Positions 41,804 through 51,752 of a stretch of 64,000 nt of DNA are shown piece by piece. The stretch is from Pseudomonadota bacterium. GTDB taxonomy: Bacteria; Pseudomonadota; Alphaproteobacteria; Rhizobiales; Devosiaceae. The notes beneath the pieces were generated by a model. It saw only the letters and a program-made list of their open reading frames with translations. It made no database searches and was not told the DNA's origin. The position numbers were made by a program, and so were the translations under genes. Each line of letters opens with the position of its first letter. Positions within the stretch are counted from its first letter, which is position 1. The DNA lies in NCBI GenBank assembly GCA_023393475.1, contig JAEWLC010000109.1, forward strand, positions 36,286 through 100,285. Direction: 5' to 3'.

Positions 41804-42577
41804 TTATACGTCCAGTTCGATCCAGACCGGGGCGTGATCGCTGGCGCCCTCGCGTCCGCGCACATGCTTGTCGACGCCGGCGCCCTTGAGCTTTCGTACC
41901 AGCTTCTTCGAGAGCAGCAGGTGATCGAGCCTCAGCCCCGCGTCGCGGTCCCAGCGGTTCCGCATGTAGTCCCAGAACGTGTAGAGCGTCTCGTCCGGGT
42001 AGATCTTGCGTAGCGCGTCGGTCCAGCCCTGCTCCAGCAATCGCGCGAACTGCTCGCGTGGCCCCGGCTGCACCAGCGCATTGTCGCGATACGACGTCGT
42101 GACATAGATGTCGCGCGGTTCCGGCACGATGTTGAAATCGCCCGCGATGACCACCGGCAGCCCGCTGTCGAGAAGCTCCGCCGCGTGTTCGATCAGCCGC
42201 TCGCCCCATGCCAGCTTGTAGTCGAATTTCGGCCCCGGCTGCGGATTGCCGTTCGGCGCATAGAGGCAGGCGATCACCACCCCGTTCACCGCCGCCTCGA
42301 TATAGCGCGCCTGCCGATCCTCGGGATCACCCGGCAGTTCGTCCGCCGTCAGCACCGGCTCGGCGCCGCGCGCGAGGATCGCAACGCCGTTCCAGCTCGG
42401 CTCGCCCCGCCACACCGCGCCATACCCGGCATTGGCGAGCGCTGTCGCCGGAAACTGGATGTCGCGTGCCTTCAGCTCCTGCATGCACACGACGTCAGGC
42501 TCGGCTTCGTCCAGCCACGCGAGGAGGTTATCCAGCCGGCGGTTGACGTTGTTGATGTTGAAGGTCGCGATCTTCAA
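41804..42577 (-). CDS. xthA: Exodeoxyribonuclease III
   Basis: The 257-residue enzyme is of the exonuclease III/AP endonuclease class, which cuts at abasic sites in base-excision repair. Catalytic segments are MKIATFNINNVNRRL, CMQELKA (metal-binding Glu), WNGVAILAR, YAPNG, VIAGDFNIVP (Asp/Asn) and the C-terminal GLRLDHLLLS and GASDHAPVWIEL (Asp-His). It is the last of three genes read leftwards after the hydrolase and TPR genes. Confidence 0.92.
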   Translation of the reverse strand: MKIATFNINNVNRRLDNLLAWLDEAEPDVVCMQELKARDIQFPATALANAGYGAVWRGEPSWNGVAILARGAEPVLTADELPGDPEDRQARYIEAAVNGVVIACLYAPNGNPQPGPKFDYKLAWGERLIEHAAELLDSGLPVVIAGDFNIVPEPRDIYVTTSYRDNALVQPGPREQFARLLEQGWTDALRKIYPDETLYTFWDYMRNRWDRDAGLRLDHLLLSKKLVRKLKGAGVDKHVRGREGASDHAPVWIELDV

Positions 42578-42586
42578 GGTCAGGGC

Positions 42587-43228
42587 TTACGTCGCAACGC
42601 GCCCGACCCACTCGGTGACGCTGTCCGGCACCGTCTTCAGGTGATCGGCCGTCGAGAAGCCGGAAATCGACTTCCGCGGCTTGAGATCATGGTCCCCGTC
42701 CTCGAGCCACTTCACCTCGATCTGGGGCGACAGCCCGTAGGTCGCCACTTCATCCGATATGCCGAACTCGTCGCGCGTCCCCTGGCAGATCAGCGTCGGG
42801 CATTTGAGCCCGACGAGGTGCTTGGTGCGCAACTGCGTCGGCCGCCCCGGCGGATGGAACGGATACCCGAGGCACAGCAGCCCCGCGATGCGGCCCGCCT
42901 CGAACTCGGCATCGGCAATCATCGAGGCAACCCGCCCGCCCATCGACTTGCCGCCGATGATCAGCGGCCCGTCGGTCGGCCCGAGGTCGTCGATCGCCGC
43001 GACATACTCCACCATCACCGTCTCGGCCTTCGGCGGCGGCCTGCGCGTGCCCGTCCGCCGTCCGGCCATGTAGCCGAACTCGAACCGCACCACCCGGTAG
43101 CCGGCTGCCGCCAGCGCCTTGGTCGTGGCGTTCATCGAAGCCGAGTCCATCGGCGCCCCGGCGCCATGCGCCAGCATGATCGTCACCCGCGCATCCTCGG
43201 GTCCATCGAAGAGAAAATCCGTCGCCAT
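42587..43228 (-). CDS. Alpha/beta hydrolase of the dienelactone-hydrolase/KANL3-Tex30 type
   Basis: The 213-residue protein has an early loop LAHGAGAPMDSASMN, a nucleophile elbow IGGKSMGGRVASMIA (Ser), the Asp in CQGTRDEFG and His in LEDGDHDLKPRK. This group of small hydrolases (Tex30/KANL3-like) has no assigned substrate. The start overlaps the stop of the TPR gene upstream (ATGA), and xthA follows after nine bases, so all three are one operon. Confidence 0.8.
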   Translation of the reverse strand: MATDFLFDGPEDARVTIMLAHGAGAPMDSASMNATTKALAAAGYRVVRFEFGYMAGRRTGTRRPPPKAETVMVEYVAAIDDLGPTDGPLIIGGKSMGGRVASMIADAEFEAGRIAGLLCLGYPFHPPGRPTQLRTKHLVGLKCPTLICQGTRDEFGISDEVATYGLSPQIEVKWLEDGDHDLKPRKSISGFSTADHLKTVPDSVTEWVGRVAT

Positions 43229-44307
43229 CAGCCTGCCGATCGCCGCAACTGCGCGTCGGCATAGGCAATGCCCCGTGCCGCCGTGCGCGCCCATTCCGAA
43301 TTCTGGTCGAGTTCGAGATACCGCGCCCACCAGCGCCGCGCCTGCCCCAGATCGCCAGCGTCATATTCGAGCGTCGCGAGGTTGTAGACAGCATCGGCAT
43401 AGTCCGGATCGATCTCGATCGCTCGGCTCAGGTGCTCTCGCGCCGGCCCGACCTTGCCCTCTTCCCGCAGCAGACCAGCATAGTTGAACCACGCCTCGAC
43501 GAACTCCGGATCGCGCTTGATCGCCTGCATGTAGGACGCTGCCGCGTCCGAATTGTCCTGCACGGCCCTGAGGCAATTGCCGCGGTTGTAGGCGGCAACG
43601 GAGTCGCTGGGATCGATCGCGAGGCAGTGTCCATAGAGTACCGCGGCCTCGGCGAACAACCCGTTCGCCTCCGCCGCCTCGGCGAGCTCGAAATATTGCT
43701 CGGACTCGTCCTCCACTGGCGCCAGCGGCAGCAAGCGTTGCCCATCCAGTTCCGCACGATCCTCGCCGAACAGGGCATGGATCCGCTTCGGACCGCCCGG
43801 ATGCAGCGACATCGCCGTCAGCGATTGCACCGGCCCCGACCGATGCACCGAACGGGCAATCGCGCCCCAGGTCGCGCCACCCGCCAGCAGCCCCGCATAC
43901 TTGCGGGAAAGGATCAGGTCCCGGAACGAGAACGGCTCGGCGTGATGCTCGAACGCGTCGAACAGCACCAGCAGGTCGAACGAGAGCGCATCGAGCTTTG
44001 ATTGCTCGAGCAGCGATTGCCGGCTTAGGTTCGATTGCTCCGGCACCGACATCAGCCTTAGCAGCCGCAGGAACCCGTTCTCGCTGATCAGCGCCGCGCC
44101 GCTTTCCCTGAGGCCATCCACCCTGGCTTCGATCTCGGCATCGGAGAGCTTGTCGAGCAGCGTCCGTCCCAGCACCAGCGTGCTGGTGTGGCGCGTATTG
44201 CCGCGCCGCAGCCGGCTGCCCTTGGCCTGCAATGCCCGCGCTGCCAGCCGCCGCGGAAACGCACTGAGCGCCCCCACGATGCCAACAGTGCTGTCCGCTT
44301 TCCGCAT
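43228..44307 (-). CDS. TPR-repeat protein with N-terminal regulator-like region
   Basis: In this 359-residue cytosolic protein residues about 205-340 form at least three tetratricopeptide repeats (AEANGLFAEAAVLYGHCLAIDP, AAYNRGNCLRAVQDNSDAAASY, DAVYNLATLEYDAGDLGQARRWW). The N-terminal half contains a stretch around residues 126-160 (SFRDLILSRKYAGLLAGGATWGAIA) that looks like a MerR-type or related helix-turn-helix, so it may bind DNA. No signal peptide. It heads the unit with the hydrolase and xthA. Confidence 0.65.
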   Translation of the reverse strand: MRKADSTVGIVGALSAFPRRLAARALQAKGSRLRRGNTRHTSTLVLGRTLLDKLSDAEIEARVDGLRESGAALISENGFLRLLRLMSVPEQSNLSRQSLLEQSKLDALSFDLLVLFDAFEHHAEPFSFRDLILSRKYAGLLAGGATWGAIARSVHRSGPVQSLTAMSLHPGGPKRIHALFGEDRAELDGQRLLPLAPVEDESEQYFELAEAAEANGLFAEAAVLYGHCLAIDPSDSVAAYNRGNCLRAVQDNSDAAASYMQAIKRDPEFVEAWFNYAGLLREEGKVGPAREHLSRAIEIDPDYADAVYNLATLEYDAGDLGQARRWWARYLELDQNSEWARTAARGIAYADAQLRRSAG

Positions 44308-44410
44308 CAGGCGATTCTATAGAGTGGGGCGTTGATCCGCTAGACCCGCTGCTGTCGGGCGCAAAAGGCCTCGAACACTGGGGTGGGCAGCAATGTGCCT
44401 ACCAAGGGCC

Positions 44411-45313
44411 TCAAGCCTTCTTCCGCGCTGCCGGCTTCCCCGCCACCGCCTTGGACGCCTCCACGGCTTCCTTCAGCGTCGGCTTCTTCGCTGCGGGCTT
44501 GGCGGCCGGTTCGGCCTTCGCCTTGCTCGGGGCGGCCGGCTTGCTCGTTGACAGGCTCGCCTTCAGTGCATCCATGAGGTTGACGACGTTGCCGCGCTCG
44601 GGGGCGGCGGCGATGATCGGCTTGTGGCCCTTGAGCTTCTCGCGGATCATCGACATCAGCGCCACTTCGTAGCGATCTTCGTAGTCCTTGGGCTCGAACG
44701 GCTTCACCTTCTGCTCGATGAGCTTTTCGGCGAGCTGCAGCATTTCCTCGTCGGCCTTCACGTCGGGGATGCTGCCGAAATATTCCGAGGTGCCGCGCAC
44801 TTCGTTCGGGTTGCGCAGCGTGGTGACGAACATGCCGTTCTCGCGCGCGCCAATCGTAATCACGCGCTCGCGGCTCGACATCACGAGGCGGGCGATGGCG
44901 AGCTTGCCGGAGCGGCGCATCGCCTCGCGCAGCACGGCGAAGGTTTCCTCGGCCATGGCGCCATCGGGGGCAAGGTAGTAGGGCGCGTCCTGGTAGATCA
45001 CGTCGACCTCGTCCTCGTCGACGAAGGCCTCGATATTCATCGTGTGGCTGGATTCGATCCGCACCGCATCGAGGTCGCTCTCGTCGATGATGACGTATTG
45101 CTTGTCCTCGTACTCATAACCCTTCACGAGGTCAGAGCGCTCGACGAGGCCCAGTTCCGGGTCGACCGGCTTCATGTTGATGCGGTTGTGGGTGTCCTTG
45201 TGGAGCTGGTTGAAAGTAATCCGCTCCGAGCTCGACGTCGCCGGGAACATCTTCACCGGGCAGCTCACCAGACTGAGCTTGATATAGCCCTTCCAACTTG
45301 CCCTCGGTGCCAC
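44411..45313 (-). CDS. ku: Ku protein of non-homologous end joining
   Basis: The 300-residue protein has the bacterial Ku core (MAPRASWKGYIKLSLVSCPVKMF, FNQLHKDTHNRI, YEYEDKQYVIIDESDLDAV, YYLAPDG, VMSSRERVITIGARENGM). It also has a Lys/Ala/Pro-rich C-terminal tail (about 255-300) typical of Ku proteins that bind and recruit LigD. It forms a ring on double-strand ends. It follows ligD after nine bases in the same direction. Confidence 0.95.
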   Translation of the reverse strand: MAPRASWKGYIKLSLVSCPVKMFPATSSSERITFNQLHKDTHNRINMKPVDPELGLVERSDLVKGYEYEDKQYVIIDESDLDAVRIESSHTMNIEAFVDEDEVDVIYQDAPYYLAPDGAMAEETFAVLREAMRRSGKLAIARLVMSSRERVITIGARENGMFVTTLRNPNEVRGTSEYFGSIPDVKADEEMLQLAEKLIEQKVKPFEPKDYEDRYEVALMSMIREKLKGHKPIIAAAPERGNVVNLMDALKASLSTSKPAAPSKAKAEPAAKPAAKKPTLKEAVEASKAVAGKPAARKKA

Positions 45314-45322
45314 CCTCGCCTC

Positions 45323-47788
45323 CTACGCGCGCGTACTACGTCCAGCCTTCGACAATGCAGGCAGATCACGAGCGGACTCGTTAATTTCGGCCCACGGATC
45401 GCCGGTCGTGGTTAACAATCCCGGAAGGGTAGAATAGTTCAGATCGACTGGAGCGTTGATGCTTTCGAGGTCCCGCCAGTCGAGCGGTGTCGAGGCCGGC
45501 ATGCCGGTCCGCGCGCGCAGCGAATAGGGCGATACCGCCGTCGCGCTCCGCGCATTTCGATGGATGTCGATAAGGATCCGCCGCTTGCGGTTGGCGGCAC
45601 CGATAACCGTCACGAACGTATCGGGCGCGGTCTTCGCCAGCGCCGCCGCGATATCGCCGGTGGCCGTGTGGACCTGCTTCCAGGTCAGTTTCGGCTTGAT
45701 CGGCACCACCAAGTGGATGCCCTTGCCACCCGACGTCTTCACGAACGGCACCAGCCCCAGCGCCTCGAGTTCGCCCTTGAGGTGCACCGCCGCTTCCACC
45801 ACCTCGCGGAACTCGACCCCCTCGCCTGGGTCGAGGTCGAAGGTAACGCGATCGGGCTTTTCGAGATGCGTCAGGTGCGTACCCCAGGCGTGGAACTCGA
45901 TCACCCCGAACTGCGCCAGCGCGAGATACCCCTTGGCGTCCTCCACCGTGAGGTAGGTCTTGTCCTCCTCGTCCGAATTCTGCGTCTCGAACACGTTGAT
46001 CGAAGGCGGCATGCCCTTGAAGGCGTGGCGCTGGAAGAAGCAGTCCTTGATCATCCCGGTCGGGCAGCGGAACAGCGACACCGGCCGGCCGAAGAGGTGC
46101 GGCAGCATGAAATCGCCCACCGCCGCGTAATACACCGCGATATCGAGCTTGGTCGGCCCGCTCTTGCCCAGCACCCGCCGCGTCGGGTTGGTGATCGAGA
46201 TCGAAGCGAGGTCCGCATCGGTGATCAGCCGCGGCCGCGGCGCCGCAGAGGCGGTCAGTTCCGCCCCCAGCAACCCCTTGAACACCGCATGCCGCAGCAT
46301 GTTGTCGGTGGTGCGGTTGGCGAAGTGCACATGGCAGCGCAGCACCGGCTGCACCCAGATGATGTCCCTCGGCGCCCCGTCGAGCTTGAGGCTCGGATCG
46401 GCCAGCGGCTCGAGCTTGCGCAGCAGCTGGCCGAGCATGGCGGAATCGAAGCCGGTGCCGACCTTGCCACGATATTGCAGCTCGTCGCCGACCCACTCAG
46501 CCAGCGCCAGCGAAGCGAGGCCCTCGGCCCGGTCGGACACGGTATAACCTGCTATGACGAAGTCGCCCGTGTTGAGCGCCTTGATCTTCATCCAGGTCGT
46601 GGTGCGGCCGGACTGGTAGCTCGCATTGGTCCGCTTCGAAACGATGCCCTCGAGCCCCAACTCCGACGCCCGCTCGTAGAGCCCCTCGCCGTCCCCCTCG
46701 ACATGGTCGCTATACTGGATCGCCGAACGCCCGCTGACATGCCCGCCCAATAGCTGCGCCAGCATCTGCTTGCGCGTCACCAGCTCTACGCCGCGGAGGT
46801 CGTAGCCATCGAGATAGAGGAGGTCGAAGGCGTAGTAGTGGAGCTTGCTCCCCGCCCCCTCGGACAGCGCATCCTGCAGCGCGGCGAAGCGCGAGATGCC
46901 CTTTTCGTCGAGCACCACGATCTCGCCATCGATGATCGCCTGCTTCGCTGGCAGCTTCGCGAACTCCTTCGGCAGGTCGCCATAGCGCTTCGTCCAGTCG
47001 ATGCCGCTGCGCGTGATCAGTTGCACCTTGCCATCGATCACATGCGCGATCGTGCGGTAGCCATCGAACTTGATCTCGTGCACCCAGCTCGCCGCCCGCG
47101 TCTCCTCCGGCGGCTTCTGTGCCGCCGTCGCCAGTTGCGGTTCGACCTGAGCCGGCGGAGGAGCCTTCACGGCCCCATCGAGCTTGCCCGGCTTCAGCAC
47201 CACGACGGGCTTCGGCTTATTCGCTTCGAGCAACTCTTCGGTCGTGAGCCCCGACTTCACGCTTTCCGGCCGCGCCGAGAGGATATCCGTCTCGGTGTCC
47301 ACCGATGGATCGTGTTCCTTGAACAGCAGCCAGTTGTCCTTGCCCTCGTCGCAGGGCCGGCCCTTGAGCCGGGTCAGCATCCAGCCGCCCTTCAGCTTCT
47401 CGCCCCACAGCCGGAACTTGAAACCGCCCTTCCTCAGCCCCGCGTCGACATCCTCCATCGGCGCCCAGTCGCCCGTATCCCAGACGATCATCGGCCCGCC
47501 GCCATACTCGCCCTCGGGGATCACGCCCTCGAAGTCGATATACTCGAGCGGATGGTCCTCGGTGTGGACGGCCAGCCGCTTGTCGGCGGGGTTGAGCGAG
47601 GGTCCGCGTGGCACCGCCCAGCTCAGGAGCACGCCATCATGCTCGAGCCTCAGGTCATAGTGGTCGGCCGTTGCCGAGTGCTTGTGAACGACGAAGCGCG
47701 TCCCGCCGCCCGCGCTCGCCGCGCCTGCGGGCTCCGATGTCCTGGAGAAATCCCGCTTCCCGCGGTAGCTGCTGAGCTTGTCGGCCAT
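45323..47788 (-). CDS. ligD: Multifunctional DNA ligase LigD (PE-LIG-POL)
   Basis: The 821-residue enzyme joins double-strand breaks with Ku. In order it has a 3'-phosphoesterase domain (about 30-190; FVVHKHSATADHYDLRLEHDG), an ATP-dependent ligase domain (about 230-530) with the adenylated Lys240 in EIKFDGYR, and a primase-polymerase domain (about 545-800) with the DxD site VTFDLDPGEG. The PE-LIG-POL order is common in alphaproteobacteria, unlike the mycobacterial POL-PE-LIG. It is upstream of ku in one operon. Confidence 0.95.
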   Translation of the reverse strand: MADKLSSYRGKRDFSRTSEPAGAASAGGGTRFVVHKHSATADHYDLRLEHDGVLLSWAVPRGPSLNPADKRLAVHTEDHPLEYIDFEGVIPEGEYGGGPMIVWDTGDWAPMEDVDAGLRKGGFKFRLWGEKLKGGWMLTRLKGRPCDEGKDNWLLFKEHDPSVDTETDILSARPESVKSGLTTEELLEANKPKPVVVLKPGKLDGAVKAPPPAQVEPQLATAAQKPPEETRAASWVHEIKFDGYRTIAHVIDGKVQLITRSGIDWTKRYGDLPKEFAKLPAKQAIIDGEIVVLDEKGISRFAALQDALSEGAGSKLHYYAFDLLYLDGYDLRGVELVTRKQMLAQLLGGHVSGRSAIQYSDHVEGDGEGLYERASELGLEGIVSKRTNASYQSGRTTTWMKIKALNTGDFVIAGYTVSDRAEGLASLALAEWVGDELQYRGKVGTGFDSAMLGQLLRKLEPLADPSLKLDGAPRDIIWVQPVLRCHVHFANRTTDNMLRHAVFKGLLGAELTASAAPRPRLITDADLASISITNPTRRVLGKSGPTKLDIAVYYAAVGDFMLPHLFGRPVSLFRCPTGMIKDCFFQRHAFKGMPPSINVFETQNSDEEDKTYLTVEDAKGYLALAQFGVIEFHAWGTHLTHLEKPDRVTFDLDPGEGVEFREVVEAAVHLKGELEALGLVPFVKTSGGKGIHLVVPIKPKLTWKQVHTATGDIAAALAKTAPDTFVTVIGAANRKRRILIDIHRNARSATAVSPYSLRARTGMPASTPLDWRDLESINAPVDLNYSTLPGLLTTTGDPWAEINESARDLPALSKAGRSTRA

Positions 47789-47831
47789 GACAGGACGCTA
47801 GGGCGGCGGCCGGCGGGCCGCAATCCCTTCG

Positions 47832-50800
47832 TCAGTAGTCGGTCTCGTAGAAGATGCCGACGCTCGAATCCCCGTCCGTGCCGGTCGAGGCTTTGGCCTT
47901 GAGGTCGCGCGTGATGTCGAGGTTCACCGTCACTCGCGAATTGCCGTCCGCCCCGGCCTGGACGCCGAGATAGATGTTGTCCTGCAGGTAGGCGCCTGCC
48001 TGCACCGCGAGGCTGCCATCCTCGTTGGTGACGATATCGAGGTCGTCGAGCCCGGCCCGCGCCCTAAGCGAATCCACCAGCGAACTACCTCCCCCGGCGA
48101 GTTCCGCCGCCGCGCCGGCAAGCTTTGCCAGCTGGATAGGTGTGAGTTCGCCCATCGAGCGCCGGAACAGGAGCCGCGCCAGCACTTCGTCCTGCGGCAG
48201 CGGCGGGTTCGAGGTGAACGAAATATCGATATCAGACGCGCGGCCGGTGACGTTGACGAACACGGTGATCCCGTCCCCTTCGGTCCGGGCCATGAAATCG
48301 ACGAACGGATCGAGGTCGCCGACCAGCGTCACCGAGCCTTCCTCGAATGTCACACGCTGCCCGAGGATCGCCATGCGGCCGCGGTTCAGCTGGAAGCCTC
48401 CCACCGGCTGGATGTCGTTGACCGAACCGGTCAGCCGCACCGACCCGCCCACCTCAGCATCGAGCCCGCGTCCGCGCACGAAGATCTGGTTCGGCGCGTT
48501 GACCGTCACATCGAGCTGCACCACCGATGGCCGCCGCTGCGGCATCGGCGCACCCGACGGCGTCACCGCTGCGCGCTTCAGCGTCGTCTTCACCGGCGCC
48601 GGCGTGTTGATGTTGCGCACATCGACCAGCGCGCCACCGCTGCCAAAACTCTCGGGAATGCCGATCTCGGCGTTCTCGATCCTCACGTTGCCCGACAGCA
48701 CCGGGTTGCGATCGAGCCGCCCGTTGAGCGCAAGGTTCCCCGACATGGTGGCGACGAACAGCGTCCCGTCGGCATAGCGTGCCGAGTTGAGTCGCAGCGC
48801 CACATCCACCGGATTGCCGGCGCCGAGCCCCACCGTACCCGAGGCCGAAACGGAGCCACCGGTTGCGAGGTCCGCCGACAGGCTCTCGATCCGCACCGTC
48901 TCGCCGCCGAGGCTGGCGCGCCCGTTGATGTTGACCAGACGCAGGTTCAGCACCGGATCGATATAGCCCGAGCCTGCGGTCGAAACCGTGCCGGAGAATT
49001 GCGGGCGTTCTAGGCTGCCGCTGACGGTCGCATCGAGTGTCGCCGTGCCGCTGAACTGTCCGCCCCGATCCGCCACGAACTGGTTGGCGAAGGCCAGCGG
49101 CGCCGAGCCGCGCACCGCGAGCTGCATGCCGCCACCGCTGAGCGGCACGCGGCCGTTCGCCGTGACGCGCAACCCGTTGCCGCCATCGGCGCTGGCGCTT
49201 TCGAGCGTCACCACTTGCCCGGCGATGTTGCCACGCGCCGCCACCTGCAGCGACGAGAGACCGAAGCCCGAGGCATTGGCATTGACGTTGAACACTGTCT
49301 GCCCGCCGCGCTGCGTCGCCGTGCCGGTCAACGTCGCGATCGCGAGCTCGCCCGCGGTGATCGACCGCCCGTCCACGGTGCCGTTGATGGCGAGATCGCC
49401 GAAGAGATCCGTCACCGTCGCCTGCACGTCGGCCGACGCCACCCGCACATCAGCTGCGCGGATGTTCCGTGCCGAGCCGGTCACTTCGGCGTTCTGCTTC
49501 CCGCTTACCGGCGAGAGCACGATGGTCGCGTTGGCGCTGCCCGAAGCATCGACCAGCAACAGCGCCGCCGCGGTCGAAATGTCGGTCGAGGCGAGCTTGA
49601 GCGTGCCGCTCAGGAGGCCCTGCGCGTCCTGGACGATATCGCCGGTGAGTTCGGTCGACCCGGCGGTGAACCGCAATCCGTTCAGCCGGCGCGTCTCGGC
49701 ATCGGTCGCGACATCGCCCGCAAGCGTCACGCGGAACTTGTCGAGGAAGGCATCGCCACTCAGCGCGCCGGTGAGCTTCCCGTCTTCCGCCATCGTGCCG
49801 CTGAAGCCGACGGCAGCATTGTTGAGGGTCTTGCCCGCGAGGCGTCCGCTCGGCACCGTTGCATTGAGGTCGAGCGCGATTGCCCCCTGCCCCTTGGCAG
49901 TGCCGACCACCGACAGGGCGCCCTGGGCCTGGTCCGAAACCAGGGCCAGATCGCTGAGGTCCGCCGTGAACCGGAAGTCCGCCGCGCCGGTCGCGAATGT
50001 GCCATCGGCCGCGATCTGCACCCGGTCATTACCGAGACGGAAGCCCTGCGCCTCGAGGCCCTGCTCGGTCCGCGCCACGCGGCCGGTGAGGGTCACCGTG
50101 CCCGCCAGCAGCCGGTCGAGCGCCGGTTCGCTGAGTGCCAGCCCTTCGGCCGTGCCATCGAGATCGAGGTTGAAGCCGCCGATCAGCGGACTGATCGTCC
50201 CCGTCGCATCGAGCTTCAGCGCCCCATCGAGATCGCGCCCGGCGATGCCCGAGAACGGCGCGATCGAACTGGTTTCGATCCCGACCTTGCCGTCGAACAC
50301 GAAGTTGTCGACTGTGCCGTTGAGCGCGAGCGTCAGCGCCTTGCCGGCGAGGCGGAACTCCGCCAGTTGCACCGGCTCGCCGGCATTCCACAATCCCGCC
50401 AGCCCGAGGCCGACGCTGTCGCCCAGCGCCGCCTGCACGTCCTTGTCGTCCGAGACGATGCCGCTCACGGTGCCATCGGCGTTGAACGTCACCCGCCGCG
50501 TTGCCGGGTCCTCGAGATTGGCCGCAACGCCGCTGCCCTTGAGGGCGATCTCGCTGGCCTTGAGCCCGCCATTGACGAAGTCACGCGCCACGAGGTTGGC
50601 GGTCCATCCGTCACCCGTCCCGGTGCCATACTCGACCTTGAGCATCGCCGCGCCGATCGAGGTCGCCGCCCCCGGCACCGGCAGCAGCACCGGCGTGCCG
50701 GCCGGATCGGCGATCGCCGCCGAGAGCTGCAGCTGGCTGAGGAACCCGTCCGCTGTCGTCGCCGCTGAACCCTCGAGCGACAGCTGCCCGCCGCTGAGCT

Positions 50801-51752
50801 TCAGGCCGGAAATCTCCACTCCGCCCGCCGACCGCACCAGCGCCGTCGCCTGCAGCGATGTCTCCGCTCCGAAGAACGGCCGATAGGTCGGCGACACCAG
50901 CTTTCCGATCGGCCCGCCGAGATCGGCGACGACCTGCAGCCCGTCCGGAGCCTGCGCGAGGGTGGCGACACCTTCGAGCGCCCGCTCGCCGCCGGCGTCG
51001 AGCGTCATCGTGGCCTTGAGGTCGTTGACCGGACCCGAACCGTTGATGGCCAGCGCCATCTCGGGCTTGCCCTCGATGTTGAGCAGGTTGGCGAGAATGC
51101 CATTCGGCGGCTCGGTCAGCGTGACGCCGATATCGACAGTGTTGTCGGCCTTGCGATAGGCGATATCGACATCGAGCCGGCCGCCCGGCCCGTCGAGCCT
51201 GACAATATCGAGGGCCGTGTCGAGCGAGCCGCCTTCGAGCCTGAGGTTGCCCTCGACCGAGATCTCGGAGCCGAGCCCGAACACACTCTCGCCGAAGGTC
51301 ACGCTCGGCACGCTCAGCTTTTCGAGCTGGATCGCCACCGGAAACTCGGGAATCGACAGCGGCGCGGCCTCAGGTGCCGGCAGGTTCGGATCGCCTGTCG
51401 GGATGGAATTGCGAAGAAACTCGATGCTCTCGGCCGTCAGCGAGCGCACCAGCAGCCGGCCGGTGAACAGCGCGCCCTGGTCCCAGTCGATCGCCGCGTT
51501 ATTGACCCGCAGCCACACGCCTTCCTTGTCGGAAATGGTGATCTCGCGGATCGAAGCGGTGGAGGACAGCACGCCGTCGATGTTGGAGATGCGGATCTGC
51601 CGCTCCGGCGTCGAAAGCTGCCCTTCGACAAAGCCGACGAACCAGTCGCGCTGCTCGTTCGGTGTCATCTCCTGCTGGTCCTGTGCGACGAGCGGGATCG
51701 CGGCCAGAAGGCCGAGACCGATCATCATCAGGATGCCGAGCAGCCGTCTCAA
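47832..51752 (-). CDS. tamB: Translocation and assembly module protein TamB
   Basis: The 1306-residue protein has an N-terminal signal anchor (RRLLGILMMIGLGLLAAIPL), a very long repetitive beta-rich body, and a C-terminal DUF490 domain (from about residue 950). The ending is GADGNSRVTVNLDITRDL. TamB spans the periplasm as a hydrophobic groove and, with TamA, helps place proteins or lipids in the outer membrane. The start is a TTG whose last two bases begin the tamA stop (TTTTGA); an ATG at 51728 is an alternative. Long open frames on the opposite strand are composition artefacts. Confidence 0.9.
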   Translation of the reverse strand: MRRLLGILMMIGLGLLAAIPLVAQDQQEMTPNEQRDWFVGFVEGQLSTPERQIRISNIDGVLSSTASIREITISDKEGVWLRVNNAAIDWDQGALFTGRLLVRSLTAESIEFLRNSIPTGDPNLPAPEAAPLSIPEFPVAIQLEKLSVPSVTFGESVFGLGSEISVEGNLRLEGGSLDTALDIVRLDGPGGRLDVDIAYRKADNTVDIGVTLTEPPNGILANLLNIEGKPEMALAINGSGPVNDLKATMTLDAGGERALEGVATLAQAPDGLQVVADLGGPIGKLVSPTYRPFFGAETSLQATALVRSAGGVEISGLKLSGGQLSLEGSAATTADGFLSQLQLSAAIADPAGTPVLLPVPGAATSIGAAMLKVEYGTGTGDGWTANLVARDFVNGGLKASEIALKGSGVAANLEDPATRRVTFNADGTVSGIVSDDKDVQAALGDSVGLGLAGLWNAGEPVQLAEFRLAGKALTLALNGTVDNFVFDGKVGIETSSIAPFSGIAGRDLDGALKLDATGTISPLIGGFNLDLDGTAEGLALSEPALDRLLAGTVTLTGRVARTEQGLEAQGFRLGNDRVQIAADGTFATGAADFRFTADLSDLALVSDQAQGALSVVGTAKGQGAIALDLNATVPSGRLAGKTLNNAAVGFSGTMAEDGKLTGALSGDAFLDKFRVTLAGDVATDAETRRLNGLRFTAGSTELTGDIVQDAQGLLSGTLKLASTDISTAAALLLVDASGSANATIVLSPVSGKQNAEVTGSARNIRAADVRVASADVQATVTDLFGDLAINGTVDGRSITAGELAIATLTGTATQRGGQTVFNVNANASGFGLSSLQVAARGNIAGQVVTLESASADGGNGLRVTANGRVPLSGGGMQLAVRGSAPLAFANQFVADRGGQFSGTATLDATVSGSLERPQFSGTVSTAGSGYIDPVLNLRLVNINGRASLGGETVRIESLSADLATGGSVSASGTVGLGAGNPVDVALRLNSARYADGTLFVATMSGNLALNGRLDRNPVLSGNVRIENAEIGIPESFGSGGALVDVRNINTPAPVKTTLKRAAVTPSGAPMPQRRPSVVQLDVTVNAPNQIFVRGRGLDAEVGGSVRLTGSVNDIQPVGGFQLNRGRMAILGQRVTFEEGSVTLVGDLDPFVDFMARTEGDGITVFVNVTGRASDIDISFTSNPPLPQDEVLARLLFRRSMGELTPIQLAKLAGAAAELAGGGSSLVDSLRARAGLDDLDIVTNEDGSLAVQAGAYLQDNIYLGVQAGADGNSRVTVNLDITRDLKAKASTGTDGDSSVGIFYETDY

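Noticed and set aside
44411..47788. Ku/LigD as a novel defence or repair system
   Set aside because: Both proteins have the standard domains and order of known bacterial end joining; there is nothing unusual beyond the C-terminal Lys-rich Ku tail, which is common.
48988..50886. 632-codon open frame on the plus strand opposite tamB
   Set aside because: It is antisense to the coherent TamB reading frame, has a Ser/Pro/Arg-rich composition with no domain, and is a by-product of high GC third positions.
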